From Chrysopilus asiliformis (lineage: Eukaryota; Arthropoda; Insecta; Diptera; Rhagionidae): 64,000 bases of DNA. The stretch covers positions 65,006,031 to 65,070,030 of the forward strand of contig OZ035961.1 of the NCBI GenBank assembly GCA_964034945.1, read 5' to 3'. The notes beneath the pieces were generated by a model. The model was not told where the DNA came from and ran no database searches. It saw only the letters and a list, made by a program, of their open reading frames with translations. How positions within the stretch are numbered: position 1 is the first letter of the stretch; each line of letters opens with the position of its first letter. Below, one piece after another: positions 1 through 11,439 of this stretch. The position numbers were made by a program, and so were the translations under genes.

Positions 1-835
<835 letters not shown>

Positions 836-868
836 GTCTTTATAAATATTTATATTGAATTTATGCAG

Positions 869-1054
869 GTGTTAATAACGAAGCTAAGATCAGCAAATAC
901 TGTCGAGACTAAGCAGTATCGGAAAGCGGCAAAGGCTCTCCTCGTTTTAATACCACTGTTTGGTATTACATATCTCGTGGTATTAGCTGGCCCAAATGAA
1001 GGTTTTGGAAGATATATTTTTGCTGTAGCTCGATCTGTACTGCTCAGTATTCAG
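869..1054 (+). CDS. Dh44-R: Internal exon of a CRF/DH44-like diuretic hormone receptor (class B GPCR, TM6 region)
   Basis: The 62 codons contain a class B (secretin-family) GPCR signature. ITKLRS is the end of intracellular loop 3, [17 protein letters not shown] leads into TM6, and [12 protein letters not shown] followed by [12 protein letters not shown] covers TM6, the short extracellular loop and the start of TM7. The family wording ([19 protein letters not shown]) matches CRF-type receptors, which bind the diuretic hormone DH44 in insects and signal through Gs and cAMP at the plasma membrane. The exon is bounded by an AG acceptor at 867-868 after a pyrimidine-rich tract and a GTAATA donor at 1055. 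It has 186 nt, phase 0 at both ends. A start at the in-frame ATG (863) is not proposed, because that ATG overlaps the acceptor. The assignment to DH44 rather than another class B receptor is from memory of the family; upstream exons lie outside the window. Confidence 0.85.
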
Positions 1055-1194
1055 GTAATAAGTGTATTTTTTACCATTATAAAAAATTATTTTCACTTAT
1101 GAATAAACTATACAATATTAAAGCGTAATATAATATTTCGTTTTTCTCTTTGACATCATATTCGATCCTTTGGCTTCATTTTTTGCAAACACAG

Positions 1195-1319
1195 GGGTTT
1201 TCTGTTTCGTTATTTTATTGCTTTCTCAATTCGGAGGTTCGCTCAGCCCTTAGGCATCATATTGTTCGGTGGCAAGATGAACGCAATATCCGGCTAGGTC
1301 AATTACGCCAAAGTCGAAG
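1195..1319 (+). CDS. Dh44-R: Next exon of the same receptor (TM7 and proximal C-tail)
   Basis: After a 140-bp intron (GTAATA...ACAG, 1055-1194) the frame resumes with [19 protein letters not shown], the TM7 block found in essentially all CRF-like receptors. A basic helix-8 stretch follows ([18 protein letters not shown]), resembling the vertebrate CRF receptor tail. The 125-nt exon ends at AAG|GTAAGA, a near-perfect donor, leaving two bases of a split codon. Reading through instead meets an in-frame TAA at 1321-1323, so intron retention would end the protein after about 42 codons of this exon. Known family members carry a longer cytoplasmic tail, so at least one more exon is expected; none was recognised downstream. 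Confidence 0.85.
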
Positions 1320-1526
1320 GTAAGATACAGGTTCGTAGATAAAATTACTGTTGTATTCTCATTATACTAACTATTGTTTGTTTTGGCATTAGTGGTATTC
1401 TCAAAGATGTGAAATCTAATAACTTATAATTGCCTTAAATCTAATGCCTTCCCACTTTTCACATTTGATTAAAACTTTAGTTGTGTTGCAAGCTCAAAAA
1501 TTGCATTTTATTTTTAACAAATAAAA
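1320..1526. other. Intron or 3' flank of the receptor gene
   Basis: AT-rich non-coding sequence following the donor or stop at 1319-1323. No branch point, acceptor plus reading frame, or polyadenylation signal stands out. The first INE-1-like insertion begins at 1527. Confidence 0.4.
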
Positions 1527-1753
1527 ACATAACAAAAGCTATAATTGCCAATCTGGCAATTATTGAAAACCCGTATGGTGATTTAAGTGAACAGCGAACA
1601 GTTGTATCAAAATTCCACTTTGAAGTCAAACTTTTTTTTATCATTCTAACACACTGGTGTAATTCATTTTTTTGTGTGATGACGGGATCTTGGCGTTACA
1701 AACGGTAAGGCAAATCTAATATACCTTTCGGTTTCACCACACAAGTATAAAAA
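1527..1753 (-). mobile_element. INE-1/DINE-1-like Helitron relic, internally deleted
   Basis: Reverse-oriented copy. It begins with the 3' terminus (AACATAACAAAAGCTATAAT, then the ATTGCCA/TGGCAAT hairpin) and ends with the 5' terminus (GGTTTCACCACACAAGTATA). About 330 bp of the core, including the GTCC/GTCT tract, is missing. The deletion joins the TTTGAAGTCAAAC block directly to TCATTCTAA. Confidence 0.85.
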
Positions 1754-1763
1754 TAAATAAACG

Positions 1764-2310
1764 TTTTTATACCCGTATGGTGAAACCAAAGGGTATATTA
1801 GATTTGCCTTACCGTTTGTAACGCCAAGATCCCGTTATCACACACAAAAATGAATTACAGCAGTGTGTTTAGAATGATAAAAAAAATTGAATTTTGCTTG
1901 TCCGTTCGTCCGTCCGTCCATCTGTGGCGCGGATTGCGGGCGCACGGATTGAGCTATACACTTGAAATTTTGCGCAGATTGGTTTTTCGTAAAATGCAAG
2001 GCTAAGTTCGTTAATGGGCAAAAATGGACCATTAGGGGGGGGGCGGCACCCCCCATACGAACGAAAACGATTTTTGTGAATATCTCAAAAACGGTCCATC
2101 TTATAAAAAAAGTGCAAGCACAAAAGTTATTTAGGATATGATTTTACATAAAACTCCCATATATCAAAATCCGATTGGATTTTAAAAAATCGTATTGGAA
2201 AGTTTGACTTCAAAGTGGAATTTTGGTACAACTGTTCGAATTTTGATACGAATATCACCATACGGGTTTTCAATAATTGCCAGATTGGCAATTATAGCTT
2301 TTGTTATGTT
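1764..2310 (+). mobile_element. INE-1/DINE-1-like Helitron relic, near full length
   Basis: Starts with TATACCCGTATGGTGAAACC and GGGTATATTA, which form a short terminal palindrome (TATACCC...GGGTATA). It then has the GTCCGTCCGTC core, a block around GCGCGGATTGCGGGCGCACG, the inverted subterminal repeat CACCATACGGGT, a hairpin (ATTGCCAGATTGGCAAT) and the end TAGCTTTTGTTATGTT. These are the parts of a DINE-1/INE-1 element: subterminal inverted repeats, central GTCYGTCC microsatellite and 3' hairpin. It lies head to head with the copy at 1527-1753. Confidence 0.9.
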
Positions 2311-3228
2311 TTAAAAAGAGATTTTACTTAAAAAAATGTACTAAATTAGAAAAAATGATCTTTTGCCAAAAAACGTCACAAATGATTAACTTTTTTTTAA
2401 AAGACTGTTTATCCTGTACTCTAAATCTTTTGGTTCACAAAGTGAGAATGTGACGTTCTTCAAATTTCCTTTTTTTTTTGTTTTGAAATATGACATACCT
2501 CTCCGATGGCCCTGGATTTTTTTGTTTTGTAGGTAAAAGACTACGGGTTTTTTGGAAAAAAAGGTAGTAGAACGGAACCGTTAAGTGACCGTTATAGTTT
2601 TTTAAGAGCAAAAAATATTTTTTTCTAACGGTTTCTCACACATATTTTTTTTTAACTTTTTTTAAACTACGGCTCTCAACGACAAACGAATTGCTTTCAA
2701 CGAAATTCGTTAACCCGTTACGGAGCTATAATTTTTTTGCAATAAAGATTTTATTTTTTTTTCTCCAAAATTTTTGGACTGAATATTGGTGGCAACTCGC
2801 GAAAAAAATTTCAACCTTTTGTTCCCTTATGCCTCTATGGCCTTTTAATCATGAGTATAATATTGGCTTTAATTGGTTTTAGAATACGTCAAAGTCGATT
2901 AAGTTATAATATTATATACGCATTCCATTATTGTATTTAACTTCAAAATCAGGGACTGGACTTCTTTCCTATTTTTCATCCAGATAAAACTGCAACAGCG
3001 AAAATGTAAGAAATTATTAATCACAAATTTGTCTACTTCACGGTCGTGTATTTTTCCATGTTATTATGGAGTTTTTCCATATTATTATGCTAGAGTGTGC
3101 AATAATACTAGTTAATTCAGTCCAAAAAATTTCAAGTCCTATTGCCTTGGTAACTAGAACTGTGAGCTGTACTTCAATTGATGGCTGTGAAAAAAAGCAA
3201 GGTGTCTGTCTCGTAGAGACGGACAGAA
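2311..3228. other. Non-coding AT-rich stretch
   Basis: No frame resembling a protein family and no terminal repeats were found. Long T- and A-runs alternate with short GC patches. The last 40 bp (GTGTCTGTCTCGTAGAGACG at about 3202) recur before another family Y copy at about 9022, so the boundary of that family may lie slightly upstream of 3229. Confidence 0.5.
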
Positions 3229-3376
3229 GACGTGGATCCACCTACAACGATCGCCAATAGATATTTAAGTAAGAAATTTTAGTGAAAAGGAAACTAAAGA
3301 AACAATTTGATTGACCGTAATGTTACGTTTAGACCTGCCTTACACGTTCAATATTTTTGCATCAATATATTGAAGG

Positions 3377-4951
3377 CAGGGGCGTGGCGTGAGTTTTGAA
3401 GCTAGGGATGCAAATTTTAATTTTTTGGAATTTAATTGCCAACTTAAGGTTTTTATGTTATTAATAAAGGTATTTTTTGTGTTGTGAAAAAATGCATCTC
3501 TCATTAGCTACTTAAATGAATGAAAATAAAATAATAAAAAGTTTAAAACTTTAAAATAACTTGTACTTTATGATTATGAAAATGATTATGAAAAATGCAT
3601 CCGATCTTTGATCCCCAGACTACGAAATTATAATGTGTTTGTTTTTAATTCGAGACACTTTATATCCGAATCGAGAGAAAAATTAAATTAATGATCTTTT
3701 TGTATAAAAAATACTGTTTTAAAATAAAATATTTACTATTGTCCGCATAAACCCGGATACACCAAGATCGTTCTTAACTCAGAATTGCTAATTAAACAGC
3801 TTTATGAAAATTATTTAAATCGCTGTAACTTACAGATTGCCAAACGTTGTTATCCTTGGAAAAAAGTAAACAAGGCCAACAAAATAACTTTTGCTTATTT
3901 GCACAACCGCAAAGCCAATTAAAATATTCGTAAACTTTGACCGAAAATCGTCTCGTACAACTTTTATTTACTGTTGTTATATTTAACTTTGGTTTTGGTC
4001 TCCCGCGATCAAGAATATTTTGTTTTTCAGAAAAAGAGCGCGAACTAAATGATTGTTTTAATAAGCTATCGATTACACAACAATCTGCCATTTTTACCAA
4101 ACTATTGAAATTACAAAAATCACACAATAAAAAGACACGCTATAAATAAACAATTTAAGACAATACTCACTACGCATGCAGAAACGCTACTACCAATTTG
4201 CCTTAATGCATTTTTTTTACTTATTTTCACTCGGAAGCAACGATTCGAATTGCTTATTTCACCTATTCCTGTTGCATATGACATTACGAGGCAAAAGAGA
4301 AATGATCGCCCGAAAGAAATTTTTATTTTTGGAATGGTTTTTTTAAACGCGAAAACCGCGTATTTTTTCTTCAAAAAGGTATGAATATTAGATATAGAAT
4401 TACTCAAAACAAAATCATCTAAATGTCATCCAAAAAAAACTTTTTAAATACGGATCTTAGTTTTTTAGTTATTTAAATAAAAGCGCAAATTATTTGACTT
4501 CTGCTGAGGTGGAAGCAATTTTTATTTTGCATCCACATTTTCTCTTTTCTCCAGTCGTTAACATAGGTTTTCATCTCTTAAAATTTAGTTTCAACTCTCT
4601 TCGTACAAAACTCATAGATGCAACAATAATTTCTGCTTCCACACAGTTTCAAAGGCAAGTTAAGTAATTCTCTCTTTTTTTAAAGGCATTCGCGGTTGAA
4701 TATATCACGACTGTATGATAAAATGCATTTTATGCCGTACTGAAGCTACAAACGGCACAAAACAGTAACTCTAAGTTGTATTGAAACTACAAAGGGCACA
4801 AAACAGTAACTCTAACAATAAACTTAAACTTAATTATGATCGAATTTTGAAAAAAAAAAATGTTTCAACTTAAAAACTCAGTTACCAATATTTTTATGAG
4901 ATTTGTAAGGGATGCAATGCATCCCTTGCATCCAATGACGCCACGCCCCTG
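3377..4951. mobile_element. Non-autonomous hAT transposon
   Basis: Inverted termini CAGGGGCGTGGCGT and ACGCCACGCCCCTG are flanked by an exact 8-bp duplication ATTGAAGG (3369-3376 and 4952-4959), the hallmark of hAT insertion. The uninterrupted sequence is preserved in the sister copy of the host repeat near 27,000. At 1575 bp it is too short for a full transposase and keeps only an N-terminal fragment. Confidence 0.95.
3792..4127 (-). pseudogene. hAT transposase N-terminal fragment (TTF/BED-like zinc finger)
   Basis: A 111-codon frame inside the hAT at 3377-4951. Its C-terminal half reads YFNWLCGCANKQKLFCWPCLLFS, the cysteine-rich TTF-type zinc finger found at the start of ZMYM1-like hAT transposases. 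The same block occurs, disrupted, in the hAT at 37,566-40,982. The catalytic domain and the C-terminal dimerisation domain are absent, so it cannot be a working transposase. Confidence 0.75.
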
Positions 4952-5937
4952 ATTGAAGGGTATTCAAAATCGTATGGATCGCTTCAATATTTTTGCTTCA
5001 ATATAGTCCTTACACGTTCAATATATTGTACACAACCAAAATATTGTTCAATATATTGAACGTATAAGGTGCCCATTACGGGATGTGTCTTTCCGTTTGG
5101 TCAATTTCGGCATCTTGTACCTAAAAATCAAATTTCACTTGCAACACAACGAACAAATGTTTAATTCTAAAATGTTATAGGGCATTTTCATAAATATACT
5201 CGGAAGTTGCGCAAATTGAACAAAACATTTTCTTCCATCTCCCCGTAAGTTGTTCAGTAATTTGCGAAAGTAACCTAACTAAACGAATAACATATAACTG
5301 GGTTTATTATTATCAAAATCTTTTGTGTTATTTGCAGAACTTGCATTCATGAAAACGCCCATAGATGAAAAACAAATAAAAATCATAATAAAATAAAATT
5401 ACACGATAAAAACAACAAAACAATTTCAATTTACAGCAACTAAAATCTTAAACACAATCCGCCAGCTCACACAACTCGTATACAGAAATTAAAGGAAACA
5501 CTGGGCAATCAAGAGAAACAATCAAGAGAAACAATCAAGTAAAATGAATTTCCAGTACCAGAACAACCCATATAGAGAAGAGAAACAATCAAGAGTAAAA
5601 GCTTTCACTCAACCTCAACATACTTCGTCGTGTTCTCTTTCCTGTGCCTCTTCCAAATATTCAATACCAATACCACAAAGAAAACATAAAAAGAGTATAA
5701 ATGTGAAATCTGTACTACAAGCAGCAAACACAGCATAACAGCGGCAGTGAAAATTTAGATTTTGATTCTTAAAAAGATAATTGAACATAGTTTAACAAAA
5801 CAAAATACCCTAAACAATGCTTTAATGTAGGCCAGATCTTATAACACAGTTTCGAGTATCATCGAGTATCATCGATTGCAGCAAGCCGATTTTCTAATTT
5901 GTACCCCCATAACCAAAATCCAAGACGTATCCACGTC

Positions 5938-6260
5938 AAAAATTTATATCAGTGCTGAAATTCGTCAAATCTCCTTATTTTCTTTTTTTTTCAAACTATT
6001 TCGAAAGTTATGGTGTTTACGGACAGAAAGACGTACAAGCCGACAGACAGACGAATGGACATTCCGAAATCAACATCTTTTGGCCTCTCCAACACCCTGG
6101 TGTAGCTCATTTTAGTGTCCGATGTCCGATCAGAATCTTACACAGGATTTATAAAGTTCAAGTTACATCTGTTGATTAGTAACACATTTTAGCAATAAGA
6201 AAATTAATCGACAGATAAGTTAAGTAAAAAATAAGGTAGAAATTGTGTGATAAAAAACGA
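5938..6260. other. Non-coding junction between family Y and the Helitron relic
   Basis: Contains a short GACAGACAGACGAATGGAC stretch (6039-6061) followed by CACCCTGGTGTAGCTCATTTT, a distant echo of the INE-1-like core (ACACTGGTGTAATTCATTTT). It is probably a decayed Helitron-type fragment. No frame is supported. Confidence 0.4.
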
Positions 6261-7238
6261 CTAAGCCTGTTTTAGGATCTCATTGTAGACCACATTTGCG
6301 GTACTCCTCTCAGGTGCCAGAATCACCAAGCTTCTAGGTGAGCTTACCCTGGAGCAGGCTACGTAGAACTGCTCATGTGAAAAGCAGTCCTCCCCTAAGT
6401 CGATCCCTGCTAAATTCAGCGATTGGCTTTGGGACTTATTAATGGTCATGGCGAAGCAGACCTTGAGGGGAAATTTCAGTCTTTTGAAGTCAAAGGGATA
6501 GTCGGATGGTATGAGTGGTATGCGCGGTATAAATACCGACTTCACACTTGGAGCCTAGTGCCATTGCACCGTTTTGGCGGGTTAAGGTTGCCAAGTAACA
6601 TTACCGGAGCTCCTACTTTGAGGCGACAGTTGTGAGCTGAGAGGTCAGGAGGGTCGAGGCTGTTGAGGAACTATATAGGGTAATGGATTGCATCATATGT
6701 TTGCACGACACAGTCAACAGACTTGTACTCTATTTATGTTCCCTCAAAAGACTGAAGCAGAGTTTCATTAATGATAGCAGCCTTCTCGTTCTTGGGGGTA
6801 AAAATCACACGTTCGCATAGCCAATCCATGGACTCATTTTTGATATCGGCGATATCAGGGCAAATCCTTATGCACTAATGGCAGAGTCTGCCGAAAATCT
6901 CCAACAAGCAGTACGGTGACTCCACCGATTAATCTATAGAGCTTCGAAACCGGCCTTGTGTGCCATGGTACTCTTGTCCCTTACAATAAGCTTACAGTCC
7001 CGCAAAACTTACGCTATGTTGCTTTGTTTCGAGATGTTGCAGAGGGGGTTTTCCGCGTGGTTAATATTGAGAGGTAGTTTAAGGCAGCGTGAGCTGTCTT
7101 ACCTCCCACCAACAGTGTAGCAGCAATTCCAGTGGATGCAACAGCCAAAGTAATACCACGATCACTTCTTATTTTAGCCAGCAGTAAGTTGATAAGGAAC
7201 GTCTTTCCCGTGCCGCCAGGAGCATCCAGAAAAAGCAC
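6261..7238 (-). pseudogene. Helitron Pif1-type helicase domain, broken
   Basis: Minus-strand blocks in order: Walker A (LDAPGGTGKTFLINLLLAKI, 7238 end), a decayed Walker B region (RDKSTMAHKAGFEAL, about 6960), GGVTVLLVGDFRQTLP (about 6910), then LNSLDPPDLSAHNCRLKVGAP, MLLGNLNPPKRCNGTRL and the C-terminal SQSLNLAGIDLGEDCF..ACSRVSSP motif ending at 6261. This is the SF1B/Pif1 helicase half of the Helitron transposase, which unwinds DNA during rolling-circle transposition. Several frameshifts and stops separate the blocks, and Walker B has lost its acidic pair (DE to DK), so it is inactive. Confidence 0.9.
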
Positions 7239-7250
7239 TTGTCCATTACT

Positions 7251-8670
7251 TTACTTAACACTGCCAAGGACCTGCTGACAAACAACGAGCTGTTCATCCG
7301 TTAGTGAACGCGTGTTATTGGAAGCCATTGTTGCTAAAGCGGACGTGTCGTATCTGATCTCCCTCAGGTATTCCCTATTTCGCAAGACTTCTTCAGACCT
7401 GTCTGGCTGAAGCAAGCCGTATTGTGATAAGGATTGTCCTCCCAAAACCAATACAGCGTCCTCAATCAGCACCAAGCATCTGTTATACACCTCGTCCATT
7501 ACCTCCTGCGCACTTGCTTGTAAATCTCTCTTCACCTGCCATCTGATGTCCTCTGAAAGGATGTCTTTGCACTTATCCCAAAGGCTCAGAGGGTCGGAAA
7601 GATGGCAGAACACCATCAGCGTTATAAAGAGCTCCCGTAGCTTAAAGGGAGAATAACGTAAGGCAATTTCCTGCAAGGTGCTGTGCCAGTAGTTGTCATC
7701 CTCCAACAAACCGAGTGCTTTGCACGTGGATTGAAATGTGGGATAAAGGATACCATTAACAGTTTTAAGATCAGAGAAAGACATGGGCCCTGGAATCTCA
7801 TGTAGAAGTAAGCGAAGATGATAACTTTCGGTGTTGTTTGGATGAATGGTATACACTCTTCCTAACGCTTGATCTTCCTTAACTCCTATCCAGCCTTCGA
7901 CATCCTTTCCCCGCTTCCTTTTTATGAACTTGTTATTCTTCCACACAAAGTATGCAGGAACATCACAGTAAAAGAGGGTTTTTCGTCAGTTTTACATAGC
8001 TCAAAGATGTTGTTCGAGGGTGGTTGATAATTCTCTGAGCCAAGTCGTTGGAGGCGAAGTACACATGTTGACCATTTCCGAGATGAACAGCAAGGTGCGT
8101 GACTGTGGGAAAACTGTCGTGAATAGAAAACTACAAGATCCTCCATACTGCTTCCGAGCTACTGATGTATCGGCGACTTTCGTACAATTTGACTGCATCC
8201 CTCTTATTTTCTAAAGCAAAAGCTGCCTTATCACTGCCTTTGTTAACGTACTTATTTTATAGACTTTACTGAGTTGCATTACTCTACATTGATGTGAGTA
8301 TTCAAAGTACGTGACAGGACGGGGTTACAGGGCACAACCCATCGGTTGTCCAGTTTTTTCCCATTGATTTCAATAGTGACACCACCGTCAGATGGAGACC
8401 TGCTCCGATACTGCGGATAACCATCGTCTCCTGTGGGTATACTTAAGAAATGGTCAAGGGAACCTTTTGCTGCAACTACCATCTTTCATGCAAGGCGAAT
8501 TGTAGTTCAAACTTCCGCAAGGCCCATGAATCATGTTGGATTTGACAATGTCGTAAAGGAGAACGTCTTTTTGGGGATGAGATATCCGGTGCTCTAACCA
8601 CTCTAACCACAGCAAAATGTGGATATGAAGCAAACCACGCTTCTGGCATTCCTTGCTTGCCCTTGTTCAA
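7251..8670 (-). pseudogene. Helitron Rep domain C-part and Rep-helicase linker, frameshifted
   Basis: Continuing upstream of the helicase on the minus strand. 7251-7946 is open for 231 codons and carries the linker region (GRVYTIHPNNTESYHLRLLL, then the block around CKALGLLEDDNYWHSTLQEI). About 8120-8260 encodes the end of Rep (KYVNKGSDKAAFALENKRDA, YISSSEAVWRIL). At 8279-8482 DNRWVVPCNPVLSRTLNTHINVE is the usual Helitron block before the catalytic tyrosines. At 8476-8670 the HUH region is degenerate (GMPEAWFAS instead of MPHxH). A short deletion removes the first tyrosine repeat, leaving one KYVNK. Rep would nick and rejoin DNA, but this copy has lost the nuclease residues. Confidence 0.88.
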
Positions 8671-8825
8671 TGAAGTATTGTAAAGTATTGCTGTAAAATT
8701 TATAATAATACAATTGTTATAACAATACCATTTATCCTATAATTTGTAAAGAGGATGGATATACCAACCAGCGGTTGATCAATAACGAACGCTTATAAAA
8801 CAATGTCGGGTTTTATTATAATCTA
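8671..8825. other. Helitron Rep remnant and flank
   Basis: On the minus strand, weak traces of the Rep region upstream of the HUH motif (HYFIEQGQA) run out near 8690. The rest is AT-rich and uninformative up to the CTAG of the next repeat. Confidence 0.35.
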
Positions 8826-9013
8826 CTAGCAGACCCTACGTTGCCACCTAAAAGTTTTTTGTATAAATTTTAGAATGCCAAAAAACCATAAATAACTTAA
8901 AAAGTTTTGGGAAAAAATGTTATCCTTACAGGACCTTCCGTTTCGAATTTTGAAATTCCAACTCCAGATTCGTGATAAGCAACCCTGAAAACCTCCCAAA
9001 GCCTGTTTTTGCG
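8826..9013 (-). mobile_element. Non-autonomous Helitron fragment (3' end)
   Basis: Read on the minus strand it ends ...GTAGGGTCTGCTAG followed by T, a canonical Helitron CTRR-T terminus. It shares about 160 bp with the complete element at 44,604-45,139 (AAAACTTTT, ACTTAAAAAG, then one GGATAAC/GGACCTTCCGTTTCGAA monomer). The 5' part is lost at the junction with family Y. Confidence 0.75.
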
Positions 9014-9412
9014 AGAAAAAGCAGGTGTCTGTCTCGTAGAGACGGCCAGAAGACCTGGATCCGCCTACAACGATCGCCAATAGATATTTAAGTAAGAAAT
9101 TTTAGTGAAAAGGAAATTAAGGAAACAAATTTTTATTTAAAAATAATTTTATTTATAATTGGTTTATGATAAGAGAAGTATGAAATAAATATCATACATA
9201 CAGTGTTCAAAACGCTCCCATTTCTAGTCTTTCGTTGAAAATAGTTATATATATATAATGACGAAGGTTTTACATAAATTTACTACTATTTCATCGATTC
9301 TACTACTATTTTTCGGCCGATTTACTACGATTTCGAAAATCAAAAGTCACAACCCTGAACAGAACTTTAATGCTGGGAGCGAAATAGCTATCTTACTAAT
9401 GAAATACATACT

Positions 9413-9925
9413 TATTTAAGTTGGCCCTCCATTACCATGACTTTTCCCAACTGCAAAAAAATAGAGACACATTTATGTGAAGATACCTTGGCGAGAAAGG
9501 GAGATAAGAATCAACTGCAAAAATCTGTCGGCAACTGCAAAAATAATTTCCCCTCTTTTTTTATGGCGATTTTATGGTTGCAGTTGACGGACTTGAACTT
9601 TTTTATAGCAATTTCTACTACAATCGCACATTGTCCCCTAGTGAGCACAGACACATACAAAGTGCTATTATAGCGTAGCTGTCATTTTTCATGTAGTGGT
9701 TGAAAATTATACAGCTCTATAGCTTTATTGCTATGCCAATTTGAACATTATATTCATGGCATAAGGTTTGATATGTTTGCTATAAATTTGTAAAACTGGA
9801 AGGGAAAGCGTTTATACTTGTATTCAGTCATTCCTATTTAGATCTATATAAGTCTATCTTGCTCTAGTCTTCTGCATTTTTTTGCAGTTACAGAAGTCAT
9901 GGTAATGGAGATCCTCCTTTATGTG
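9413..9925. mobile_element. MITE with CTCCATTACCATGACTT inverted ends
   Basis: CTCCATTACCATGACTT (9427) recurs inverted as AAGTCATGGTAATGGAG (9893-9910). Comparison with the uninterrupted copy near 47,370 shows extra sequence exactly here, giving the approximate limits. The 78-codon frame inside matches nothing recognised. Target duplication is not clear. Confidence 0.7.
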
Positions 9926-10300
9926 TGTGCATCATAACCAACAGCCATCGCTCGAGGCTTTCATTCATTTTTATGCGAGACCCACAAACCGCTTTGAACA
10001 AAAAGCGAAAACTTAAATAGAAATAATTTTCGTTCCCAAGAACGAGAGTCGAAAACCACAGCAAACAATTTTTCCGTTAAGAGCGACACTTTTCAGAGCG
10101 AAAAGAACGAAATAACATGACATTCAATACATGAGATTCAATACACACAAAGGAGGAGCATAAAAAGAGTATAAATGTGAAATCTGTACTATAAGCAGCA
10201 AACACATCATAGCAGCAGCAGTAAAAATTTTGATTTTGATCTTTAAAAAAATAATTGAACATAGTTTAACATAACAAAATACCCTAAACAATGCTTTAAT

Positions 10301-10612
10301 CACAAACAAGTATATACAGATAACCAATGCCCATAGTAGCATCTGTACCCATTTTTAGCTCGTAGCCGACAGTCGTAGCTGACAAAACGAAATGAGAAAA
10401 TGCCGAAACGAACCGACTGCGATCGTTTGCTAGATATCCTCTTCCCTTTCTGCCTTTCGGCGATCAAATAGAATGTTTCACGATCGTAGTCATCGCAGCC
10501 GGTTGGTTTCGGTATTTTCTTATTGCGTTTTGTCAGCTACGACTGTCGGCTACGAGCTAAAAATGGGTACAGCTGCTACTATGGGCATTGGTTATCTGTA
10601 TATACTTGTTTG
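10301..10612. mobile_element. Foldback MITE with long inverted arms
   Basis: Arms of more than 100 bp (CACAAACAAGTATATACAGA... and the reverse complement) are nearly perfect. The host sequence TGCTTTAAT stands on both sides, giving a 7-9-bp target duplication; the count is ambiguous because the arm ends in TG. The empty site is present at about 5817 and 27,813. The target length suits a Mutator-like or other long-TSD family. Confidence 0.85.
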
Positions 10613-10756
10613 TGCTTTAATGTAGGCCGGATCTTATAACACAGTTTCTGTATCGAGTATCATCGATTGCAAATTTGTTATCATAGCAGCAAGCCGATTT
10701 TCTAATCTGTACCCCCATAACCAAAATCTAAGACGTATCCACGTCAAAATTGGAAA

Positions 10757-10850
10757 AAGGACATTTCTGTTATCCTTACAGGACCTTTCGTTTCGAATTT
10801 TCAAAATCTAATATCGGATTCGTGATCAGCGATCCTAAACATGCCAATTG
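10757..10850. repeat. Single monomer of the GGATAAC tandem family
   Basis: One unit (GTTATCCTTACAGGACCTTTCGTTTCGAA...ATCGGATTCGTGATCAGCG), the same monomer that is tandem at 11,440-11,890 and 44,735-45,050. Confidence 0.75.
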
Positions 10851-10852
10851 TT

Positions 10853-11400
10853 TATTTATTTATTTAGAACCAACAGGAATAACAACCATCTGATTACATT
10901 ATTAGTTAATTAAATATTAGGTTTGATATTTAAATTTAGTTTTTATAAAATCTTTCGTTATATTAAAATCACAATAAACTGTATTATTATATAGGATTGA
11001 CATTGACGTGATTGGCTCATTTAGCCCATAGTTTGTGTTATGAATCTTAGTTTTAATTAAGAATGACGAAATTTACGAACCGGGACATTGAGCTTGACCG
11101 AAGAAAGCAAGTCAGGTACATTTAAGTCACCTGATAAAACTTGAGATATAAAGACGACTCGGTGCATACAGCGTCTGTTTTCCAACGAAACCATATCCAG
11201 TAGTTTAAGTCTCTCAGAATATGGAGGCAAAACTACGGGGTTATTCCACGGAAGTGAACGAAGAGCGGACCTTAAAAATCTTTTTTGAACACTTTCAATA
11301 CGCTTGACATAACAATCATAAAATGGATTCCAAACTACACAAGCATACTCCAGTATCGGACGAACAAAGAACAAAAAAAGCGACTTTAGCACATACGGGT
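10853..11400 (-). pseudogene. Non-LTR retrotransposon 3' end (RT C-terminal region)
   Basis: A 111-codon minus-strand frame (11,057-11,392) contains FVRPILEYACVVWNPF, then RIESVQKRFLRSALRSLPW and ERLKLLDMVSLENRR. These are the conserved post-RT blocks of Jockey/I/CR1-type LINEs. After the stop a 3' UTR of about 200 bp ends in an (AAATA)n-like tail at 10,853. Catalytic motifs and ORF1 are missing, so this is a 5'-truncated dead copy. It may belong to the same family as the LINE broken up at 33,985-45,480. Confidence 0.85.
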
Positions 11401-11439
11401 CATTGATTTCTTTAGAAAAACCGTGAAATAATGGGAAAT

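Larger units (their letters stand above)
3229..5937 (+). repeat. Unclassified interspersed repeat (family Y), interrupted by a hAT element
   Basis: Begins GACGTGGATCC..ACAACGATCG and ends ...GACGTATCCACGTC, so a 9-bp inverted terminus GACGTGGAT/ATCCACGTC is visible. The same sequence without the hAT recurs at 26,862-27,968, and relatives with a different middle lie at 9049-10,744 and, reversed, from 46,840. No coding frame is evident: the small frame at 5544-5738 is not conserved in the other copies. The hAT element at 3377-4951 splits it. Confidence 0.7.
9049..10744 (+). repeat. Family Y repeat, variant with a different middle, carrying two MITEs
   Basis: Starts GACCTGGATCCGCCTACAAC, shares the first 100 bp and last 450 bp with the copies at 3229 and 26,862, and ends ATCCACGTC. 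The middle is unrelated to those copies but matches the reversed copy after 46,840 (GAACGAGA.., CATTCATTTTTATGCGAGAC). It is interrupted at about 9413-9925 and 10,301-10,612. Confidence 0.65.

Noticed and set aside
863..868. ATG at 863 as a translation start for the receptor frame
   Set aside because: The ATG lies in the pyrimidine tract and AG of a splice acceptor, and TM6 cannot be an N-terminus.
5544..5738. 64-codon frame with a serine-rich peptide
   Set aside because: The family Y copy at 26,862 carries deletions that break the frame, so there is no coding constraint.
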